From positions 1 through 64,000 of the forward strand of contig CANKMW010000004.1 of NCBI GenBank assembly GCA_947483555.1: DNA of 64,000 nucleotides, in the 5' to 3' direction. The stretch's first letter is position 1; the number at the start of each line of letters is the position of its first letter. The notes beneath the pieces are model-generated. The model saw only the letters and a list, made by a program, of their open reading frames with translations, was not told where the DNA came from and did not search any database. A program made the translations under genes and the position numbers. Below, piece after piece: positions 26,716 to 35,326 of this stretch. Source of the DNA: Myxococcales bacterium (GTDB lineage Bacteria > Myxococcota_A > Polyangia > Haliangiales > Haliangiaceae).

Positions 26716-26979
26716 TTGCTCCCAGGTGCGGAGGCGGTTGGCCGCGCCGCGGACGGCGCGCTGGATGTCGTCGCGAGCATCGCGATCATCGCGGGCAACT
26801 TTCTTGAAGAAACGCTTGACGGTGTTCGGCGACGTCAGCGACGAGGAAGCGCGAACCCATCTTCTTCTGCGTCGAGCGCGCCCAGGATGGCGCCAGCGTG
26901 ACGAAGTCAGTGCTCGACGAGAAATCTGATCCGCAGGGCCACTTCGTCGCGTGGCGGGCAGCGGGTGAGGCCGCAAAAC

Positions 26980-26995
26980 TCCGTGGTAGAGGTGG
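26980..26995 (+). promoter_or_regulatory. Leader element shared by both HNH genes
   Basis: The 16-mer TCCGTGGTAGAGGTGG is identical to the reverse-strand element at 14727-14742. It ends 32 nt before the chosen ATG. AACGCTTGACG at 26811-26821 is the second shared block. Confidence 0.5.
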
Positions 26996-27027
26996 TTGGC
27001 GCGAAGGCGCGGAGAGGAGCGAGGGCG

Positions 27028-28296
27028 ATGTTCGACGGAGCGAGTGGGGTCGGGGAGCAAGATCGGGCGGTGGCGGCGGCGAGCGAGGTCGCGGAGTGGC
27101 GAGAGATCGATCGCCAGCTGCGGCGGGTCGCGAAGCGGCGCGGCGAGCTCGATGCCATCGAGCTGATGTGGCTGGCGAAGGCCGAGCAAGCGGAGCTCCA
27201 CCGTCACCTCGGCCACCCGACGATGCTCGCATACGTCGAGCGGGTCCTCGGCTACGGACCCAAGGTCGGCACCGAGCGGTTGCGCGTGGCGCGCGCGCTG
27301 CGCGAGCTGCCGGCGATGGCGGCCGCGCTCGGCGACGGCACGCTGGTCTACTCGGCGGTCCGCGAGCTGACTCGGGTCGCGACCTCGGCGACCGAGCCCG
27401 AGTGGCTCGACGCGGCGCGCGGCAAGAGCCTGCGCGAGATCGAAGACCTGGTGTCTGGTCGCCGCAAGGGCAAGCGGCCCACCGATCCGTCGGAGCCCGA
27501 CCTGGCGTTGCGCCCGATCACGCTCGAGCTGACCCCGCCGACGCTGGCCCTGTTCCGCGATGCGTGTCGCCGCCTCGAGGACGAGCTCGGCCACCGGCTC
27601 ACCGACGACGAGGTGATCGCCGCGATGTGCGCGACGGTGGTGGGGCCGACGGATTCGCCCCCACGTGGGCGCGACAGCGGCCGCGCGCCGTACCAGATCG
27701 CCCTCACCGTGTGCGAGCGCTGCGACCGCGCGTGGCACGACGCCAGCGGCCGGGCGATCGAGGTCCCGCCGTCGACGCTGGCGCAGGCGCGATGCGACGC
27801 CCAGCACCTCGGTCGCGCCGACGCCGACCAACCGGCGCGCGCCGTGCAGGACATCCCGCCCGCGGTCCAGCGCCTGGTCCAGCGCCGCGATCGCGGGCGT
27901 TGCTCGGTGCCAGGCTGCCGTTCGACGCGGTGGATCCAGATCCACCACATCGTCGCGCGTGCGCTGGGCGGCACTCACGAGCCGAGTAACCTCGTCTGTT
28001 TGTGCTTCGCCGATCACCAGACCCACCACCAAGGGAAACTGTCGATCAGCGGAACGGCGCCGGACGCGCTGGTGTTCCAGCGTGACGATGACGACGACGA
28101 TCGCGGTCCCAGCGGTGACGAAGGCCAGGATGTCGTCGGGCTTGCCCGCCAGGCGCTGGTCCAGCTCGGCTTCCGGGCGCCGGAGGTCCGCGCCGCCCTC
28201 GACCGCGCCCGCCCCCACGTGGAACCGCGAACGCTCGAAGGTTGGATCCGTCGCGCCCTTCAGGAGCTGTCGCCCAACCGCCGCGGCGCCGGTTAG
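27028..28296 (+). CDS. HNH endonuclease, DUF222-like family (copy 2) with C-terminal RuvA-III-like tail
   Basis: 422 residues, colinear with copy 1 throughout the helical region (AYVERVLGYGPKVGTERLRV) and the HNH module at about 292-335 (CSVPGCRSTR, IQIHHIVARALGGTHEPSN, DHQTHHQG). An Asp run and Gly/Asp linker then lead to about 50 extra residues (VVGLARQALVQLGF, APEVRAALDRARPHV) that resemble the C-terminal helical domain of RuvA. I chose the ATG at 27028 with a GGAGAGGAG ribosome site; the frame extends upstream from a GTG at 26965 through the conserved leader element. It interrupts the glycan locus and is not part of either glycan operon. Confidence 0.85.
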   Translation: MFDGASGVGEQDRAVAAASEVAEWREIDRQLRRVAKRRGELDAIELMWLAKAEQAELHRHLGHPTMLAYVERVLGYGPKVGTERLRVARALRELPAMAAALGDGTLVYSAVRELTRVATSATEPEWLDAARGKSLREIEDLVSGRRKGKRPTDPSEPDLALRPITLELTPPTLALFRDACRRLEDELGHRLTDDEVIAAMCATVVGPTDSPPRGRDSGRAPYQIALTVCERCDRAWHDASGRAIEVPPSTLAQARCDAQHLGRADADQPARAVQDIPPAVQRLVQRRDRGRCSVPGCRSTRWIQIHHIVARALGGTHEPSNLVCLCFADHQTHHQGKLSISGTAPDALVFQRDDDDDDRGPSGDEGQDVVGLARQALVQLGFRAPEVRAALDRARPHVEPRTLEGWIRRALQELSPNRRGAG

Positions 28297-28325
28297 CCCG
28301 GTCGCGAGCGGTGGCGTCCGGATCG

Positions 28326-29312
28326 CTACAGCGTCGCGCGCCGCGACAGCAGCAGATCGAGATGATCGACCCGACTGCCGTCCATCGGGATGTCGCGGCG
28401 CACGCGGGCGAGCAGCTCCGCGATCGGCTCGAACGGCGGCGCGCCGGTCGGCGCCATCACGCAGCCGTACGCGAACCCGGAGACCACCTCGAGCAGCGCC
28501 GCGGCGGTGTCGCCCATCCGCGCCAGGCCGTAGGGCCAGTACTCGATGAACAGCAGATCGACCGCCGGCAAGATCGCCGTCGCGCCCTGCAGCACCCGGA
28601 CCTCGGCACCCTGGACGTCGACCTTGAGCAGCACCGGACCGGGCATGGGCCGGCCGGCGAGGACCGCATCCAGCCGGCGGGCCTCGACCTTCACGACGGT
28701 GCGCGCTTGCTCGCCGTACGCGCCCGCACGCTCGGGCGCGCCGCCACGCCCGGCTCCGCCGCCGTTGCCCGCCGAGACCCGGATGCGGTGGTCGCCCATG
28801 TTGTCGCCAGAGCGCTCGAAGTCGAACGACCCGTCCTGATCCATGAGCGCCAGGTTGAACGCGGTCACCCGCGCACCGGCGTCGTTGGCGGCGATGTTGC
28901 GGGTCAGGAGCCGGAAGTTGGTCGGATCGGGCTCGAACCCGTAACAGGTCACGCCCCTGGCGACGGCGATCGGGATGCAGGTCAGGCCGATGTTGGCGCC
29001 GACGTCGACGAGCGTGCCCCCGCCGGCCGCGAACACCCGCTCGCGCACCAGGGTCTGGAACTCCGGCGCCCAGGTCCGGGTCGACACGTACGCGGCATGG
29101 ACGACGCGGTCACGGGCATCGCCCTCGAACGTGCCGAGCTCGCCCCCGCACGTGATCGTCGAGACCCCGAGGTCGAGCGCGGCCTCGCGGAACACGTACT
29201 CGCGCAGCGCCGCCGGCGAGCGGCGGATGGCGACATCGACGAGCGGCAGCACGACGTTGCGGGCGACCAGCGAGATCGCGCGCTGCAGCGGGCCGGGACG
29301 TGCGGCGCTCAC
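28326..29312 (-). CDS. FkbM family methyltransferase
   Basis: 328 residues. SAM motif LVDVGANIGLTCIPIA (about residue 95), YGFEPDPTNFRLL, NLALMDQDGSFDFERSGDN and LLKVDVQGAEVRVLQGA, which together identify FkbM. A hydrophobic N-terminal helix (AISLVARNVVLPLVDVAI) may associate with the membrane. FkbM enzymes O-methylate sugars or polyketides; a glycan target fits this locus. The GTG start overlaps the stop of the GT2 gene (GTGA), so the two are translationally coupled. Confidence 0.9.
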   Translation of the reverse strand: MSAARPGPLQRAISLVARNVVLPLVDVAIRRSPAALREYVFREAALDLGVSTITCGGELGTFEGDARDRVVHAAYVSTRTWAPEFQTLVRERVFAAGGGTLVDVGANIGLTCIPIAVARGVTCYGFEPDPTNFRLLTRNIAANDAGARVTAFNLALMDQDGSFDFERSGDNMGDHRIRVSAGNGGGAGRGGAPERAGAYGEQARTVVKVEARRLDAVLAGRPMPGPVLLKVDVQGAEVRVLQGATAILPAVDLLFIEYWPYGLARMGDTAAALLEVVSGFAYGCVMAPTGAPPFEPIAELLARVRRDIPMDGSRVDHLDLLLSRRATL

Positions 29313-30295
29313 GATGGAACCTGACGCGCCACCCGGCGGCGATGCTCGTCGAGCGAGCGCTTGTTGAGCTGGTAGTCGTGGCGGCGGAAGTCGAGGTACG
29401 CCAGCGCGCCACGCACGTAGTTTCGGGGATCGAGCCGATCGCGCACGCCGCCGAGCATGAGCGTGCACAGCGCCAGCCGACGCTCGCCCATGTCGCGCAG
29501 GCGCGCCGCACCCGGCACGCCGCGCTCGGTCCACCAGCGCCAGACCCGGAGCTGATTGAAGGTGTACTGCCAGCGCATCTGCCACACGTGCTCGCGGGTA
29601 CCGCGTCGGGTCATGCTGGAGCCCGAGTCGACCAGCGTCACCAGCTGCTCGCCGAGCAGCTCGATGCCGCCACCGGCGTGCGCCAGCTCCGACAGGTAGC
29701 CGACGTCGTTGCCGTACGGATGTCGGTTGTAGTCGTAGCCACGCGGGTTCTCGAACTGGATGTGGCGGTCGAAGACCTCGCGCGCCGCGGCGGTCTCGTA
29801 GACCGCGCAGATCTGCGTGAGCGGAAACCGACGCCAGAACATGCCCTCGGAGAACTCGACGGCGGAGGCCACGCCCTTGTCGGTCGCGTAGTAGGGCCGG
29901 GTCTGGCCGCCGGCCTCGACCACGCCGGTGCACGCGACGATCTTGCGGCCGGCGGCCACCGCCCGGCCGACCCCGGCGACCATGGTCGCGCTGTGGTCGG
30001 CGTGGAGCACGTCGTCGGCCCACACGAACGCGCACCAGTCGCCGCTGATGTCGTGCAGCGCCACGCGCCACGCCTTGACCGGCCCCGAGTTGGTGTCGGA
30101 GGTCAGCAGCCGGGCGTCGATATCCGCCGCCGCCGCGTCGAGCAGGCGGCGGACGATCGCCCGGGTGTCGTCCTTGCTGGCCTCGTCGTAGACCACCACC
30201 TCGAGCGGCCGGTGACGCTGGGCCAGAACGCTCTTCAGCGTGCGCTCGATCGTCTCGGCGCTGTTGAAGGTCGGGATCATCAACGAGAGCTTCAT
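29309..30295 (-). CDS. GT2 family glycosyltransferase
   Basis: 328 residues. N-terminal LSLMIPTFNSAETIERTLKS, VVVYDEASKDDTRAIV and CAFVWADDVLHADH (DD nucleotide/metal site at about residue 100) are the GT-A core. The C-terminal 120 residues are helical and aromatic-rich, with several Trp. It should transfer a sugar to a lipid-linked or surface acceptor. I placed the start at the ATG preceding KLSLMI; the open frame upstream is unsupported. It is divergent from the GT-C-like gene with 97 bp between starts. Confidence 0.9.
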   Translation of the reverse strand: MKLSLMIPTFNSAETIERTLKSVLAQRHRPLEVVVYDEASKDDTRAIVRRLLDAAAADIDARLLTSDTNSGPVKAWRVALHDISGDWCAFVWADDVLHADHSATMVAGVGRAVAAGRKIVACTGVVEAGGQTRPYYATDKGVASAVEFSEGMFWRRFPLTQICAVYETAAAREVFDRHIQFENPRGYDYNRHPYGNDVGYLSELAHAGGGIELLGEQLVTLVDSGSSMTRRGTREHVWQMRWQYTFNQLRVWRWWTERGVPGAARLRDMGERRLALCTLMLGGVRDRLDPRNYVRGALAYLDFRRHDYQLNKRSLDEHRRRVARQVPS

Positions 30296-30392
30296 GACCG
30301 GAACGCGGACACTACTCGATAGGGCGGTCACGGGCAAAGGCGAGGGACCCGCCGCCTTCTGCCATGGTTCGCCGGGTGATATACCGCCCGGG

Positions 30393-31748
30393 ATGGGCGA
30401 CTGGTCGCTACCTCGTCGAGCGTCCGCGCTCCGCGACCGTCTCCTGGCGGCGTCGCCGTCCACGATCCTGGCGGTGGGATTCGCAGGGCTCGTGCTCTAC
30501 GCCTTCCCGGGGTTCATGAGCAGCGACTCGGTGGACCAGCTCTACGAGGCCCGCACGCGCGAGTTCAACAATGCCCACCCGCCGCTGATGGCGGCGCTGT
30601 GGGGCGTGCTCGACATGCTGGTCACCGGCCCGCTGCTGATGCTCCTGGCCCAGGCCGCGCTGTTCCTCGGCGGGAGCTACGGCGTGATCCGGCAGGTGCT
30701 CGCGCCGCGGCCAGCGGCCGTGGCCGCGGTCGGGCTGCTGCTGGTGCCACCGGTGCTGTCGACGATGGCGGTGATCTGGAAGGACTCGCAGATGGCCGCC
30801 TACCTGCTGGCGGGAACCGCCGCGATGTTGAGCCCGCGTCGTGGCGTCCGAATCGGCGGCCTGGCGCTGATCAGCGCGGCATGCGCGTTTCGGTACAACG
30901 GGTTCGCGGCTGCCGTGCCGCTGGTCGGCTTCGGCTTCGAATGGCGACCGGGGCTCCGGTGGTGGAAGCGCTACCTGATCTCCGGCGCCGCCGCGATCGC
31001 CGTGGTCGTGCTGGCGTTCGGCGTCAACCGGGCGCTGACCGTCGAGGAAGCCCACATGACGCCGGCCTACGGCGATATCGTCGGCGTGCTCGCGTTCACC
31101 GGCGATCGCACCGACGCCGACCTCCGGCAGGTCCTGCGCGACACGCCGCTGGTGGTCACCCGCGACATCCAGGCCACCGCGCGCCGACTCTACGATCCAC
31201 GCAACTCGTACCACCTGACGACCGGACCGCAGCGCATGTTCGATGGCGCCGCCACACCGCTGCACCAGCAAGCCCTGGCCCGGGCCTGGAAGGAGCTCAT
31301 CCGCGGTGACCTCGAGGCCTACCTGTCGCATCGGCGGGCGATGTTCGCCGAGCTGCTCGGCCTCTCCGATCGTGGCCTGTGGGGCCCGGTGTACCTGGGC
31401 TTCACCGAGTTTCCCGACCATCCGGACTACATCGAGCACGACACGAATCCATCGACGTTCCAGGTCGACGTCCACGACGTCCTCGTGCGCCTGGCCGAGG
31501 ACACGCCCCTGTTCGCGCCCTACCTGTACGCCGTGCTGGCCCTGATCTTCCTGGTCGCCTTCAGCCGCGACCGCATCTCGTTCACGCTCCTGGTCAGTGG
31601 ACTGCTCTACGAGCTGAGCTTCTTGCCAACGGCGGGCACGCCCGACTGCCGGTACTCGCACTGGATGATCACCTGCACGTGCCTGGCGGCGGTGGTCATC
31701 TTCGTGCGCCGCCTTGATCGTGGCCGCGCCCGGCGGGCCGCCACATGA
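30393..31748 (+). CDS. GT-C-like multi-pass membrane protein (tandem paralogue 1)
   Basis: 451 residues with about 9-11 hydrophobic helices. After the first helix comes a loop with acidic residues and an HPP motif (SSDSVDQLYEARTREF, then NAHPPLMAAL), the position of the catalytic Asp and HPP in polyprenyl-phosphate-sugar transferases of the GT-C fold. Later VIWKDSQMAAYLL and YSHWMITC segments are shared with the next gene. It is likely an inner-membrane transferase using a lipid-linked sugar or another late glycan-assembly step. The upstream in-frame extension overlaps the divergent GT2 gene and was rejected. It overlaps the next gene by 4 bp. Confidence 0.75.
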   Translation: MGDWSLPRRASALRDRLLAASPSTILAVGFAGLVLYAFPGFMSSDSVDQLYEARTREFNNAHPPLMAALWGVLDMLVTGPLLMLLAQAALFLGGSYGVIRQVLAPRPAAVAAVGLLLVPPVLSTMAVIWKDSQMAAYLLAGTAAMLSPRRGVRIGGLALISAACAFRYNGFAAAVPLVGFGFEWRPGLRWWKRYLISGAAAIAVVVLAFGVNRALTVEEAHMTPAYGDIVGVLAFTGDRTDADLRQVLRDTPLVVTRDIQATARRLYDPRNSYHLTTGPQRMFDGAATPLHQQALARAWKELIRGDLEAYLSHRRAMFAELLGLSDRGLWGPVYLGFTEFPDHPDYIEHDTNPSTFQVDVHDVLVRLAEDTPLFAPYLYAVLALIFLVAFSRDRISFTLLVSGLLYELSFLPTAGTPDCRYSHWMITCTCLAAVVIFVRRLDRGRARRAAT

Positions 31749-33064
31749 CCGCGCGCCGCATCCTCGCCGCGGGCTGGCTGCTGTTCATGCTGTTCGCGTT
31801 TCCCGGCTACCTGACGACCGAGTCGCTCGATCAGCTGATGGACGCGCGAGTCGACCAGTTCACCGACTGGTACGCACCGGTGATGTCGTGGATCTGGCGC
31901 CTGATCGGACACCTCATCGCGGGGCCGGCCGGGATGCTGGCCTTGCAGAGCCTGCTGTTCCTCGCCGGAGCGTTCGGGTTGCTGCGCCGCGCGCTGCCCG
32001 ATCGAGCCGCTGCCCTGGCCACCTGTGGCGTGCTGCTGTTCCCGCCCATCACGACCGTGCTCGCCGTGATCTGGCGCGACGGCCAGCTCGCCGGCTTCAT
32101 CCTCGCCGGCGCCGCCGCGGTCGCCAGCGACCGGCGCGGTTGGCGGATCGCGGGGCTTGCGCTGCTGATCATCGGCGCCACCATGCGCGACGGCGCGACG
32201 ATCGCGGCGCTGCCGATCGTGGTCGCGCTGTTCTGGTGGCGCGCCGACGTCGTCGGATGGCGCCGGGCCGCGATCGCCGCGGCAGCCTGGGTCGCGGTCG
32301 TCGCCGGCGCCACCGGGCTCGATCGCGGACTGGCCGATGCCGAGACCGAACGACCCGCGCTGACGCTGGCTCGCCTCGACGTCCTCGGCGTGGTGCGATT
32401 CGCCGAGACGACCAGCGACGCCGACCTGCACGCCGAGCTGGCGCGGGCCGGGCTCGCCGGCGCGGTTCCCGACGACGTCCACCATCAGGTCCGCATCCTC
32501 TACAAGTACCCGGAGCGACACGCCGAGCTCCTCGCCTTGCCGGCCAAGGACGACCCCAGCGGCCGCGCTGCGCTGCTGCGAGCCCGGCGCGAGCTGGCGT
32601 GGGCCCATCCGCGCGCGTACGTGTGGCACCGCGGCCGGCAGCTGCGTCTGGCGCTCGGGCTCGAGCCGAGCGAGCGCTGGACGCCGATCTACACCTCGTT
32701 CACCGAGAAGCCGGCCCAACGGCTCATCGTGCACCAGCGAGCGACGCACTCGGCCGCGCAGCAGCTCCTGATCGACGCCGTCGAGGAGACCCCGGCGGTG
32801 CTGTTCCGCCCCTACCTGTACGCCGCGCTGGCGCTGCTGCTGCTACCGCTGGCGATCATCCGCCGACAGCGCGACGCCCTCGCCCTGCTCGCCAGCGGGC
32901 TGGCCTACGAGGCGTCGCTGTTCGTGACGGTGGTGACGCCCGAGTACCGCCACTCGCACTGGCTGATCACCTGCACCGTGATCGGCGCCGTGATGCTGGC
33001 CGCTCGCGAGCTCAGCTCGCGCGCGGCTCGTCGGGCTCGCCCGGCGGCGGCGCCGGTCGGGTAG
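31745..33064 (+). CDS. GT-C-like multi-pass membrane protein (tandem paralogue 2)
   Basis: 439 residues, colinear with the preceding gene along its length: FPGYLTTESLDQLMDAR against FPGFMSSDSVDQLYEAR, VIWRDGQLAGFIL, and YRHSHWLITCTVIG. The HPP motif of copy 1 is replaced by YAP (DWYAPVMSWIW) and the first acidic residue is Glu instead of Asp, so it may have different or lost transferase activity. The ATG overlaps the TGA of copy 1. The 3' end overlaps the convergent DUF2304 gene by 53 bp, which is unusual. Confidence 0.75.
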   Translation: MTARRILAAGWLLFMLFAFPGYLTTESLDQLMDARVDQFTDWYAPVMSWIWRLIGHLIAGPAGMLALQSLLFLAGAFGLLRRALPDRAAALATCGVLLFPPITTVLAVIWRDGQLAGFILAGAAAVASDRRGWRIAGLALLIIGATMRDGATIAALPIVVALFWWRADVVGWRRAAIAAAAWVAVVAGATGLDRGLADAETERPALTLARLDVLGVVRFAETTSDADLHAELARAGLAGAVPDDVHHQVRILYKYPERHAELLALPAKDDPSGRAALLRARRELAWAHPRAYVWHRGRQLRLALGLEPSERWTPIYTSFTEKPAQRLIVHQRATHSAAQQLLIDAVEETPAVLFRPYLYAALALLLLPLAIIRRQRDALALLASGLAYEASLFVTVVTPEYRHSHWLITCTVIGAVMLAARELSSRAARRARPAAAPVG

Positions 33065-33422
33065 CCCGCGGCTCGGCGGCGGCGGTCGCCGGCGGCACCA
33101 CGCGCTCGACCTCGGCGCGCAGGATCGCCAGCTCGCGGGTCAGCTGCGTGACCTTGTGCTCGAGCTCGACGAACTTGGCGAAGTAGTGCACCAGCACGAA
33201 CAGGACCGCGACGATCGCGAGATAGACGATGAGATCGGCGCCGCGGCCGACGCCGACGAACTGGGCGATGCGATCGGTCTCCTGCGGGATCACGACCGCG
33301 ACCGCGCCGGCGGCCAGCATCGCGAACATCGTCACCAGGTGGAACGGCAGCCGGTTCCGGCGCAGGAAGATGAACCAGCCGATCGCGGCCAGCCCGAGCA
33401 GGAGCAGGATGCGGATGATCAT
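33012..33422 (-). CDS. DUF2304 membrane protein
   Basis: 136 residues with three hydrophobic helices (IIRILLLLGLAAIGWFIF, LVTMFAMLAAGAVAVVI, LIVYLAIVAVLFVLVHYF) followed by a coiled-coil-like helix (FVELEHKVTQLTRELAILR) and a Pro-rich tail. DUF2304 proteins usually sit next to a DPM1-like GT2, as here, and may act as its membrane partner. The ATG overlaps the TGA of that GT2 gene. Its 3' end runs antiparallel through the last 53 bp of the GT-C-like gene. Confidence 0.85.
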   Translation of the reverse strand: MIIRILLLLGLAAIGWFIFLRRNRLPFHLVTMFAMLAAGAVAVVIPQETDRIAQFVGVGRGADLIVYLAIVAVLFVLVHYFAKFVELEHKVTQLTRELAILRAEVERVVPPATAAAEPRATRPAPPPGEPDEPRAS

Positions 33423-34093
33423 GAGGCCCGGAAGAAGTAATCGAACAGGATGCGCACCGCCTGGAAGCCACCCTGCCCCTTGCGCTTCGAGTGCTCGGTG
33501 TAGCGCACCGTGCACGGGACCTCGACGACGCGGACGCCGCTGGTCTTGGTCTTGCGCAACAACTCGGACGCGTGCGCCATCCGGTTCTGCGTCATGCGCA
33601 GGCGCGGCGCGACCGTGGCGCGGAAGGCGCGCAGGCCACAGTGGGCGTCGGTCAGCTTGAGGCCCGACATGCGGTTGGACATCAGCACCGCGGTGCGCAG
33701 CAGCATCATGCGCTGGCGGCTGGCGCCCTCGACGCTGCCGAGGAAGCGCGAGCCGAGGGCGAGGTCGGCGTCGGCGAGCGCGGCGATCAGGACCGGGATG
33801 TCGTCCACGGCGTGCTGGCCATCGGCATCGAACGTGACGATGTGATGGGCGCCGCGGCGAAGGGCAAAGTCGATCCCGGTCTGCAGCGCCGCGCCCTGAC
33901 CGAGGTTGATGGCGTGGCGGACCACGGTCACGCCGGCGGCGCGGGCGTGGACCGCGGTGTCGTCGCCCGATCCGTCGTCGACGACGATGACCGACCAGCC
34001 CGCGCGCTTCACCCCGGCCACCACGTCGTGGATGACCGCGCCTTCGTTGTAGGCGGCGATCACGACCCAGGTGTCGTGACGGTCCGAGTGCAT
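33419..34093 (-). CDS. DPM1-like GT2 polyprenyl-phosphate glycosyltransferase
   Basis: 224 residues. WVVIAAYNEGAVIHDVV, VIVVDDGSGDDT, INLGQGAALQTGIDFAL and FDADGQHAVDDI are the DPM1-type signatures; NRMSGLKLTDAHCGLRAF is the conserved acceptor-side segment. There is no C-terminal membrane pair, which fits use of the DUF2304 protein as anchor. It probably charges polyprenyl phosphate with a sugar at the cytoplasmic face, giving the donor for GT-C enzymes. I chose MHSDRH at 34093; an upstream ATG is possible. Confidence 0.9.
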   Translation of the reverse strand: MHSDRHDTWVVIAAYNEGAVIHDVVAGVKRAGWSVIVVDDGSGDDTAVHARAAGVTVVRHAINLGQGAALQTGIDFALRRGAHHIVTFDADGQHAVDDIPVLIAALADADLALGSRFLGSVEGASRQRMMLLRTAVLMSNRMSGLKLTDAHCGLRAFRATVAPRLRMTQNRMAHASELLRKTKTSGVRVVEVPCTVRYTEHSKRKGQGGFQAVRILFDYFFRAS

Positions 34094-34135
34094 GACCGCA
34101 TCGTTATAGCCACGGGCCGGCATGGCGGGCAAGCA

Positions 34136-35116
34136 TCAGGAGGTGGCAGGCCGCGGCAGCGCGCCGGTGCGGCGCGCCAGCGGGATACAGGCCAGCCCGA
34201 CGACGGCCGAGGCCAGCGCGCCGTAGACGAACTGCACGATCGAGAACGCCAGCACCACCGCCTGCCGCTCGTCGACGGTCGCCCCGGCCGCGTAGTCGCT
34301 GAACAGGTACACGAACGCGGCCTGCGTGGTGCCGAGACCGCCGGGCGAGATCGGCAGCGCGGCGGCGATCGCGATCGCCGGCGCGATGGTCAGCGCGGCG
34401 GACAGCGGCACGTCGATGCCCCAGACCCGCATCGCCAGCCACTGCGAGAAGGCGAGGAAGAAGACGTGCGGCACCCGGCCCACCATCGCGATCGCGTGAC
34501 CGCGCACACCGGCGTCGAACAGCGGCGCCAGCCAGTCGCGGCGGACCAGGAAGCCCGGTGACAGCGCGACCACGACCAGGTAGGCGGCGAACCCGGCGCT
34601 GCCGACGGTCAGCGTCCACCACAGCGCGGCCGGGACGCCGCCGCCGACGACCGCCCAGGCGCCCGAGGTCAAGAGCAACAGCACCGCGAGGTTGGTGCCC
34701 ATCAGGAACAGGGTCGCGCCCACCGCCTGCTTGATCGGCGCACCGGTGCGGTGGAGGTAGTAGCCGAAGCCGCCCTGGCCGAGCGCGTAGTTGACCAGGA
34801 AGAGCAGATAGATCGCGCCGCGCACGACGACGACGTCGAACAGCGGGCGGCGGAGCCGCACCGCGATGAGCCCGATCCAGGTCGCCACACCGTCGGTGAC
34901 GAGGAAGACCGCGATGATGGCGAGGTTGACCGCGGCCAGCCAGTGGTGCGGGCCGTGCGTCATCGCGTCGCGGAACGACGCCACCGGCACGCGGGCGACG
35001 ATCACGGCCAGGATCGCGATCCCGACCAGCCACGGCCAGGCCCGGCGCAGGAACCCGATCAGCCCTCGCCGCGCCGGCGGCGGGTTGTCCTCGGCGAGCT
35101 CGACCTCGGGATCCAC
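34136..35116 (-). CDS. Lysylphosphatidylglycerol-synthase TM-region / flippase-like membrane protein
   Basis: 326 residues with about 8 transmembrane helices and the family core ALPISPGGLGTTQAAF at about residue 255. The cytoplasmic aminoacyl-transferase domain of MprF is absent, so this is the stand-alone membrane domain often found in glycan loci (UPF0104-type). A lipid or lipid-linked-sugar flippase role is inferred. An acidic N-terminus precedes the first helix. It lies 42 bp upstream of the DPM1-like gene on the same strand and is probably co-transcribed. Confidence 0.85.
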   Translation of the reverse strand: MDPEVELAEDNPPPARRGLIGFLRRAWPWLVGIAILAVIVARVPVASFRDAMTHGPHHWLAAVNLAIIAVFLVTDGVATWIGLIAVRLRRPLFDVVVVRGAIYLLFLVNYALGQGGFGYYLHRTGAPIKQAVGATLFLMGTNLAVLLLLTSGAWAVVGGGVPAALWWTLTVGSAGFAAYLVVVALSPGFLVRRDWLAPLFDAGVRGHAIAMVGRVPHVFFLAFSQWLAMRVWGIDVPLSAALTIAPAIAIAAALPISPGGLGTTQAAFVYLFSDYAAGATVDERQAVVLAFSIVQFVYGALASAVVGLACIPLARRTGALPRPATS

Positions 35117-35145
35117 GTCGGGCGCAGGCTATCACCTCGGAGCGC

Positions 35146-35314
35146 GTCCTTCGACTCGGCCCTCCGGGCCTCGCTCACGACGGCCGGGGGCCTGCGCGTC
35201 CGTCCGACCGGGGGTGCGGCGCGTCCGGCCGACCAGACTTCCGCTCGTCCGGCCGACCAGACTTCCGCTCGTCCTGAGCGCTGGGCGAGCGCCAGCGAGC
35301 CCGAGTCGAAGGAC
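35146..35314. repeat. Cluster of palindromic repeat arms around a tandem duplication
   Basis: An inverted arm (35146-35181, GTCCTTCGACTCGGCC ... CTCGCTCACGAC) and a direct arm (35271-35314, GTCCTGAGCG ... GAGTCGAAGGAC) flank about 90 bp of unrelated sequence with a tandem repeat. It lies between the flippase-like gene and the Gly-rich lipoprotein gene. Confidence 0.7.
35222..35269. repeat. Perfect 24-bp tandem repeat, two copies
   Basis: The 24-bp unit begins CGTCCGGCCGACCAG and ends TTCCGCT. Copies at 35222-35245 and 35246-35269 are identical, and a degenerate third (GCGTCCGTCCGACCGG) precedes them. Confidence 0.85.
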
Positions 35315-35326
35315 CCACGCCGACGA

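Larger units (their letters stand above)
26611..27027. other. Divergent intergenic region before HNH copy 2
   Basis: No supported gene. It carries a degenerate repeat arm, the two blocks shared with HNH copy 1, and promoter functions for the divergent dehydratase operon. A reverse frame immediately upstream of the dehydratase start reads TVKRFFKKVARDDRDARDDI, which is less Arg/Pro-biased than a normal shadow, but it has no start or ribosome site that I can defend. Confidence 0.45.

Noticed and set aside
26765..26900. Short divergent peptide upstream of the second dehydratase (KRFFKKVARDDRD)
   Set aside because: No defensible start or ribosome site, and no similarity in copy 1's leader; left as a remark in the intergenic entry.
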